Positions 1-4,102 of a DNA stretch of 6,931 nt are shown here, piece by piece. The stretch is from Planctomycetota bacterium (lineage in GTDB: Bacteria > Planctomycetota > PUPC01 > JACPCR01): positions 1 through 6,931 of the forward strand of contig JASLXP010000111.1 in assembly GCA_030740295.1 (NCBI GenBank), written 5' to 3'. Made by a program: the position numbers and the translations under genes. Each line of letters begins with the position of its first letter. Position 1 is the stretch's first letter. The notes below the pieces were generated by a model. That model saw only the letters and a program-made list of their open reading frames with translations. It searched no databases and had not been told where the DNA came from.

Positions 1-729
1 AACGTCTCGCTGGCACAGTCCGTTCTGCTGCGAGCGACCTCAATGGAGGTCGCCCTCGGCAAACAGCCTGTTTCGAAGTACCGAGAGGTCTTTCGCAAGA
101 TCAAATTCTTTCAACTGATGCACCAGGTCGAAGGCACTGCGGCCACCGGGTACACCATCCGCCTCGACGGCCCCCTCTCGCTGTTTAAGTCGTCACAGAA
201 GTACGGAATGCAGATGGCAAACTTTCTGCCGACGCTCCTGCACTGTGAAAAGTGGAAGCTGTCAGCAAATCTTCTTTGGGGCAAGAAAAAGGTAGAAAGA
301 AGATTTCGACTGTCTCCCCGGCAAAACCTTCGACCGCACACCCGTCTGACCGGCCAGTGGCAGCCGGCAGAGATGACCTGGCTCCTCGAACAATTCCCCA
401 AACTCGATTCTGATTGGACCATCTCCAACGACGCCGAAATCATCGACCTCGGCGGGCGCGGTATCATGATCCCCGATTACGTTTTCGAGCACATCGACGG
501 TCGCCGCGTCTTCATGGAAGCCTTCGGTTTCTGGCGCCGCTCCGCCGCACAGTCACGCCTGGACACACTAAGAGAACATGGCCCCGATAATTTCATTCTG
601 GCCCTCTCAAAAGACCTCTTCACCGGAGAAGAGGATTACAGCGACCTGCCCGGTGAAGTGTATGTGTTTCGGAGCGCCCCGATCGCCAGGGAAGTGCTGA
701 AAGTGCTGGAAGAAATGAGCGATACGTAG
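1..729 (+). CDS. DUF790 / Bax1-type nuclease, 3' part (5' end outside window)
   Basis: The reading frame is open from base 1, so this is the C-terminal 242 residues of a longer protein. The ATG at base 43 is internal: the 14 residues before it (ending LLRATS) read on smoothly into the family block. I recognise the DUF790 family (archaeal Bax1, partner of XPB helicase) from the blocks KYREVFRKIKFFQLMH (residues 27-41 of the visible part), LDGPLSLF (55-62), KYGMQMANFLP (67-77) and WTISNDAEIIDLGG (139-152). The nuclease core is visible as IPDYVF with D159 and FMEAFGFW with E173, a PD-(D/E)xK-like arrangement; E130 and E146 are further acidic candidates. Known for the family: Bax1 binds XPB and cuts DNA at repair bubbles. 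Inferred: this protein acts in the cytoplasm in DNA repair or defence, and an XPB-like helicase gene probably lies just upstream. The TAG stop falls within a heptamer repeat, so the last residues (MSDT) may be repeat-modified. Family assignment is by recalled motifs, without a search. Confidence 0.85.
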   Translation, partial: NVSLAQSVLLRATSMEVALGKQPVSKYREVFRKIKFFQLMHQVEGTAATGYTIRLDGPLSLFKSSQKYGMQMANFLPTLLHCEKWKLSANLLWGKKKVERRFRLSPRQNLRPHTRLTGQWQPAEMTWLLEQFPKLDSDWTISNDAEIIDLGGRGIMIPDYVFEHIDGRRVFMEAFGFWRRSAAQSRLDTLREHGPDNFILALSKDLFTGEEDYSDLPGEVYVFRSAPIAREVLKVLEEMSDT

Positions 730-778
730 TGCGTAATGCATACGTAGTGCGTAATGCGTAATGAGTAATGAGTAGGGA
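726..778 (+). repeat. Heptamer tandem repeat, GTAATGC/GTAGTGC type
   Basis: Read on the plus strand the units are GTAGTGC (726-732), GTAATGC (733-739), a 4-base interruption ATAC, then GTAGTGC (744-750), GTAATGC (751-757), GTAATGA (758-764), GTAATGA (765-771) and GTAGGGA (772-778). The first unit supplies the TAG stop codon (727-729) of the upstream nuclease gene. The last units run into the left arm of the inverted repeat. On the minus strand the units become CATTACN/CACTACN, close to the plus-strand units of the second heptamer field. Intergenic heptamer repeats are known in other bacteria (STRR sequences of filamentous cyanobacteria); no relationship is claimed. Confidence 0.85.
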
Positions 779-817
779 GCGTCCCAGCTCAACAGTTTGG
801 GACGCCCCCTACTCATT
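767..817. repeat. Long imperfect inverted repeat (20-bp arms, 11-nt loop)
   Basis: The left arm (767-786) and right arm (798-817) are reverse complements at 19 of 20 positions. The single mismatch is A at 777 against C at 807. The loop is GCTCAACAGTT. The arms begin and end with AATGAGTA / TACTCATT, which is the neighbouring heptamer, and have a GC-rich inner half (GCGTCCCA / TGGGACGC). In RNA this would fold into a stable hairpin just after the nuclease gene. It could protect or end the transcript, but no U-tract follows directly: the next bases are GCGCCCAGCATGC. It could also be the palindromic core of a small REP- or MITE-like element. Function is undecided; the structure itself is plain. 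Confidence 0.85.
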
Positions 818-882
818 GCGCCCAGCATGCAATCATTTTCATCCTGCATACGATATGCCTGCTGATTCGGTTGGGCTTGAGC

Positions 883-945
883 GATTCAAGATTCAAGATT
901 CTGGATTCTGGATTCTGGATTCTGGATTCTGGATTCTGGATTCTG
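883..945 (+). repeat. Heptamer tandem array, GATTCAA x2 then GATTCTG x7
   Basis: Nine perfect-length heptamers stand in register: two GATTCAA units (883-896) followed by seven identical GATTCTG units (897-945). Because 7 is not a multiple of 3, every plus-strand frame reads the same cyclic heptapeptide (DSGFWIL) and none contains a stop codon, so the array creates false open reading frames. Identical adjacent units suggest recent slippage or copying. The array lies about 90 bases upstream of the TPR start. Confidence 0.95.
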
Positions 946-946
946 G

Positions 947-1023
947 GACTCACGATTCACCATTCACCATTCACCACTCACAATTCACAATCACCACTCA
1001 CCATTCACATCCTCACCATTCAC
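947..1023 (+). repeat. Degenerate heptamer array, CATTCAC type
   Basis: After one extra G (946) the period of seven continues with a changed unit: GACTCAC, GATTCAC, CATTCAC, CATTCAC, CACTCAC, AATTCAC, AATCAC (one base short), CACTCAC, CATTCAC, ATCCTCAC (one base long) and CATTCAC. The common core is (C/A/G)A(T/C)TCAC. With the preceding array this makes about 20 units over 141 bases. The field ends 11 bases before the TPR start codon, where a ribosome binding site would normally sit, and leaves a pyrimidine-rich TTCCCCACCCC there instead. Confidence 0.9.
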
Positions 1024-1034
1024 TTCCCCACCCC

Positions 1035-3083
1035 ATGCGTCCAATCCCACTGATCTCCATTCTTCTGCTCTTGCCCGGTCTCGCATTCGCCGAGGCCAGG
1101 AAGACTGAAGAAGGCGACATCTTCCCTGAAAAGGAATTCGACGAAATCATCTTGCGCATCGGTACTTCGTTTCACGGTACCATCCAGAACGAAACTGAGA
1201 CTGAAGTCGTGCTCAAGATGAAGAACTCGCCTCTTGAGAACCGGTTTCAGAAAGGCGAAGAGCCGGAGAATATCAAGGCCATTAATTACAGATTCACCCG
1301 GCGCGATTCGTACCTGAAGGAGCTCGAGTCCATCGGTGACGATGTTCAAAAGAATTACGACCTGGCGCAGAAGTGTAAGCGTTCCGAATTGCCCGATGAG
1401 TACGCGCAGCAGCTCCAGCGCGTCACCGAGCTCGATGAAACCCACCTCGAGGCATACCAGGACCTGCTGGCGCATTACGGAGAGGTGAAAGACATGGAAG
1501 GAGAGCTCCAAACATGCCTCAAAATGCGTGACCAGGAACTCGAGTCTCTCGAAATGGTGCTACGCATGGGACAGATCTACAAAGAGCTGGGGCTCAGTCA
1601 GTGGGCATATCGCGAGCTCAAAACCGTACTTGACAATAAACCTTCGCACACCCAGGCGAGGCTCGATATGGCGGACCTTTACCGGATGACAGCCAGGCCA
1701 CTCGACTCACTCAAGCTTTACGAAGCAGTCCTGAAAAAGAAACCGCGTTCTCCTGAGGCGCTCGTCGGTAAGGGCCGGCTCGCGTTTGACCGCGGACGCT
1801 ATACGCAAGCGAGGGCGTTGTTCGATAAAGCTGTCAAGTCCAATCCCAAATTCATTCCTGCCCGTTTCCACCTCGGTCTTGCGCACCTGGCCGCCGGCAA
1901 TCCGGGAAACGCTTCAGAAAGTCTGAAGGAAGTTCCCAGGGAATCTGAGCTTGCGCCGCACGCCTGGGTTCATTCGGCATTCGCCGAGGCTGCTCTCGGC
2001 AAGAGCACAAAAGCCGAAGAGCTCATGAAGCAGGCTGAAGAGAAGCTCTCAGAGAGCCAGAATAAACTGCTGCTGGCGTTCATTTACGAAAATCTGAAAG
2101 AGGCGGACGCGGCCGAACGGGCCATGACGGTTTACGAGCAGGCTGTCGAAAGCGATCCCGAATTGTATTTCGCGCAACTGGGACTGGCCCGTTCACTGGT
2201 CAACGCGGGCAAGGTGGACAATGCCCTGGAGATTCTGCCGCGCGTCATTCGGATGGACCCGGAATTCTGGCCGGCTCTGGCAGTAAAGGGAATCGCCCAT
2301 CTGGATCTTTCGAAATTCAAGGTGGCGGTGGATGAATTCGTCAAGGCGAGAGACCTGCACACGAAGACCGGTGCCAAACCGGATGCCGCTCTGATGTTCG
2401 GAATCGGCTATGCGCTCCTCGGCGCCGGCCGGCCGGAAGACGCCAGAGGGTTCTTCAGGGATGTTGTTCAGATCGAAGATTCGCACGCGGCTGCCAAAGC
2501 AGGGCTCGCGTTCATCCAGGCCGGGGGTAAAGATCTTTCCAGCGTGGCTAAGGCAGAAGAACCGGAGGAAGAAGGGGCAGACACTGAGGAAGAGAGAGAA
2601 GAAAACGAAGAAGCTGAGGCGTCTGAATCCGGAGAAGAGGCAGAAGAGTCCAAAGAAAAAGATGCTGAAGAATCGGATGAAGAAGAAGCCGCCGAAGAGG
2701 AACCGGAATCCGAAACAAAAGAAGAAATGGCCGGAGAAGGCAAGATGGACGAAGAGAACAAGATGATGAAGAAGACGGACGAGGGTGAAGATGATGAAGA
2801 GTTGAAGGAGGGAGACAAGGAAAGAATCCTCGGTATCCGTAAAACGGACAAGGACGTCGAGAAGATCCTCAAGAAGAAAGGACTATTCGACAACGATGGA
2901 GAAGAAGTGGCTGAGGAGGACCCTTCCGCTGCGGTCACGCTCGGGCTGGTGGATGAAGAGGATGCCGCGCTGGTCGAAGAACGGGAAGAGAAGGCGGTCG
3001 CCTTTAACGATCTGGCGAAAGCCAGCATCAACGAGCTGCGGAAGAAGGCGCGAGTGATCATCTGGCTGGACACGGTGCGGTAG
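1035..3083 (+). CDS. Secreted TPR-repeat protein with acidic Glu-rich C-terminal segment
   Basis: The product from the ATG at 1035 has 682 residues. This start is chosen because it opens a clear Sec signal peptide, MRPIPLISILLLLPGLAFA, with a likely cut after A19 (AFA|E). A longer frame to 768 translates only repeats. Residues 36-90 carry a pattern of the type DEIILRIG...GTI...VVLK, resembling small beta-barrel modules that precede TPRs in some bacteria; this is a weak inference. Residues about 100-497 are tetratricopeptide repeats, with units such as EALVGKGRLAFDRGRYTQA (241-259), FIPARFHLGLAHLAAGN (273-289) and a canonical NPK turn (270-272). Residues 508-564 are 34/57 Asp or Glu, and the rest (565-682) is highly charged and probably partly disordered. 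TPRs mediate protein binding, so a periplasmic or envelope scaffold role is inferred; no enzyme domain is seen. There is no Shine-Dalgarno before the start. The gene converges on the ankyrin-HhH gene, with 28 bases between the stops. Confidence 0.88.
   Translation: MRPIPLISILLLLPGLAFAEARKTEEGDIFPEKEFDEIILRIGTSFHGTIQNETETEVVLKMKNSPLENRFQKGEEPENIKAINYRFTRRDSYLKELESIGDDVQKNYDLAQKCKRSELPDEYAQQLQRVTELDETHLEAYQDLLAHYGEVKDMEGELQTCLKMRDQELESLEMVLRMGQIYKELGLSQWAYRELKTVLDNKPSHTQARLDMADLYRMTARPLDSLKLYEAVLKKKPRSPEALVGKGRLAFDRGRYTQARALFDKAVKSNPKFIPARFHLGLAHLAAGNPGNASESLKEVPRESELAPHAWVHSAFAEAALGKSTKAEELMKQAEEKLSESQNKLLLAFIYENLKEADAAERAMTVYEQAVESDPELYFAQLGLARSLVNAGKVDNALEILPRVIRMDPEFWPALAVKGIAHLDLSKFKVAVDEFVKARDLHTKTGAKPDAALMFGIGYALLGAGRPEDARGFFRDVVQIEDSHAAAKAGLAFIQAGGKDLSSVAKAEEPEEEGADTEEEREENEEAEASESGEEAEESKEKDAEESDEEEAAEEEPESETKEEMAGEGKMDEENKMMKKTDEGEDDEELKEGDKERILGIRKTDKDVEKILKKKGLFDNDGEEVAEEDPSAAVTLGLVDEEDAALVEEREEKAVAFNDLAKASINELRKKARVIIWLDTVR
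2556..2726 (+). other. Purine-rich tract coding the acidic segment of the TPR protein
   Basis: The plus strand here is mostly GAA/GAG codons and encodes residues 508-564, of which 34 are acidic. The minus strand reads as serine-rich peptide and gives a false 215-residue reading frame (2468-3115). The tract is in frame with the TPR domain and interrupted by Ala, Ser and Lys codons, so it is more a low-complexity protein segment than a perfect DNA repeat. Charge-rich segments of this kind can bind cations or act as flexible spacers; which applies here cannot be told. Confidence 0.8.
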
Positions 3084-3111
3084 CGAAACGCAGGGTGCCG
3101 GCAGACATAGC

Positions 3112-4005
3112 TCATGCCTTCGCTGCCTCGATATGGGACCGCATGGTCTCCCTGGTCTTCTTGCCAATGCCCTTTACGTTGTCGAGTGCACCTTCATCGA
3201 GGGCCTTCTCGAGGCCTGCCAGGCTTTCGATACCAAAATCCTGAAACAGTGTACGCGCCGTCTTGCCTCCTATTTTGGGGATCTCGCACAGTTCGAGAAC
3301 CGTGGCCGGAACTTGTGCTTCCAGTTCCTTCCTCGCTGTCGTCTCGCCTTCTTCAACATACTCTTCGATCATAATTGCCAGGGCTTTTGAGAGCGCGAAC
3401 GTGCGTATCAGATTTCCCCGTCTGATGACCTGGCTGACTGGCTCAGGATGCCGTGAGACATCTCGATAAGCGCGTGCGCAGCGGGTACCGATGCGTTCGT
3501 CACCACCGCTGATCACGGTGAAATCGCCAATGGCTTTGAGCTCGTCTGCAACCGCATCGTTCTCATACCAGCGGACCCGGCCGCGATAATCTATGTAGGC
3601 CTTCTCCGGATCGATGAGTTTCTCGCGGGCTCTGAAGATGGCCTTTCGAACGTCGCCGTCTCTTGCATGATCGAGCAGCGGAATGCCGTGCGCGCCTTTC
3701 GCATTTGACAGACCCGGCTCAAGTTCAAGGAAACTCTTGACATGATGCACGCGGTCAAGTGCGCAGGCCATGAAGATATCGAGCTCCACGCCCTGCTTGA
3801 GCATGTACTCAAGGATCTCTTTCTCATGGCAGTGCGCGGCCGCATGTTGAGGTATCTCATCCACGAGGGCGTAGTCGACGGAATTCAGTGCATCGACGAG
3901 ATCTTTGCAGCCATCGAGGGTTTTCTTGACGAGGTCGAGATCGCCGTGGGCAGGGCCAAGAAGGCCGCTCTGTTCAACAATTGTCCAGGCTTCTTCGTGA
4001 GTCAT
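3112..4005 (-). CDS. Ankyrin-like protein fused to PolX-type N-terminal HhH DNA-binding region
   Basis: The product has 297 residues. An in-frame TAA (bases 4012-4014 on the plus strand) lies two codons before the ATG, fixing this as the earliest start; no Shine-Dalgarno is seen there. Residues about 17-118 look like degenerate ankyrin repeats: GDLDLVKKTL, IPQHAAAHCHEKEILEYMLK (51-70), ELDIFMACALDRVHHVKSFL (74-93) and HGIPLLDHARDGD (106-118). Residues about 148-297 match the N-terminal part of bacterial/archaeal family X DNA polymerases: an 8-kDa-like domain (CARAYRDVSRHPE, 176-188; LSKALAIMIEEYVEEG, 205-220), then HhH motifs at VLELCEIPKIGGKTARTLF (236-254) and LDNVKGIGKKTRE (274-286). The palm domain, its catalytic aspartates and the PHP domain are absent; the protein stops after the last HhH. 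It is probably a cytoplasmic DNA-binding protein that recognises DNA gaps, nicks or ends, with ankyrin repeats for a partner. No signal peptide or membrane segment is seen. The fusion reading rests on recalled motifs. Confidence 0.8.
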   Translation of the reverse strand: MTHEEAWTIVEQSGLLGPAHGDLDLVKKTLDGCKDLVDALNSVDYALVDEIPQHAAAHCHEKEILEYMLKQGVELDIFMACALDRVHHVKSFLELEPGLSNAKGAHGIPLLDHARDGDVRKAIFRAREKLIDPEKAYIDYRGRVRWYENDAVADELKAIGDFTVISGGDERIGTRCARAYRDVSRHPEPVSQVIRRGNLIRTFALSKALAIMIEEYVEEGETTARKELEAQVPATVLELCEIPKIGGKTARTLFQDFGIESLAGLEKALDEGALDNVKGIGKKTRETMRSHIEAAKA

Positions 4006-4102
4006 GGGAGGTTATCTGATGGTAGACGGCTGGTGGCAAAGCTGTCTTGGACACCCTCATGCTGGCGGCTAAAGTAACAGCACACATCCGAAGACGAAAG
4101 AA
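4006..4102. promoter_or_regulatory. Divergent intergenic region, probable promoters for both flanking genes
   Basis: These 97 bases separate the divergent ankyrin-HhH (-) and heparinase-like (+) genes, so promoters for both are expected here. On the plus strand a weak sigma-70-like pair can be drawn: TTGGAC (4047-4052) and TAAAGT (4070-4075) with a 17-base spacer, leaving 27 bases to the ATG at 4103. It matches consensus at only 3/6 and 4/6 positions, so it is only a candidate. A purine-rich GACGAAAGAA directly before the ATG may serve as a weak ribosome binding site. No clear operator or palindrome was seen. Confidence 0.3.

Larger units (their letters stand above)
730..1034. other. Repeat-filled intergenic region between nuclease and TPR genes
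   Basis: This 305-base stretch has no convincing gene. It holds, in order, a short GTAATGC-type heptamer block, a long imperfect inverted repeat, about 65 bases without recognisable structure (818-882), and a long field of heptamers ending 11 bases before the TPR start codon. The plus-strand frame of the TPR gene stays open backwards through all of it to an ATG at 768. The translation there is only repeat peptide (DSGFWIL units and His/Ser/Thr-rich peptide), so I treat it as non-coding. No clear promoter or ribosome binding site for the TPR gene can be seen. Confidence 0.8.

Noticed and set aside
43..729. Complete nuclease gene starting at the ATG at 43
   Set aside because: The frame is open to base 1 and the residues before the ATG fit the family, so the true start is upstream of the window.
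767..817. Calling the inverted repeat a rho-independent terminator
   Set aside because: No T-run follows the stem, and the arms include the local heptamer repeat, so a repeat-element origin is at least as likely.
883..1023. CRISPR array
   Set aside because: Units are 7 bases and directly adjacent, with no spacers and no cas gene nearby.
768..1034. Upstream extension of the TPR reading frame from an ATG at 768
   Set aside because: It translates the inverted repeat and heptamer array only, and it would bury the signal peptide that starts at 1035.
3071..3111. Shared terminator between the convergent TPR and ankyrin-HhH genes
   Set aside because: Only short stems with G-U pairs around GCG-AAA-CGC can be drawn, with no T-run on either side.
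2468..3115. 215-residue Ser-rich minus-strand reading frame
   Set aside because: It is the antisense image of the acidic, GAA/GAG-rich part of the TPR gene; poly-Ser arises from TTC/CTC codons.
3112..4005. Active family X DNA polymerase
   Set aside because: The palm domain with its catalytic aspartates is absent, and the gene ends after the HhH region.
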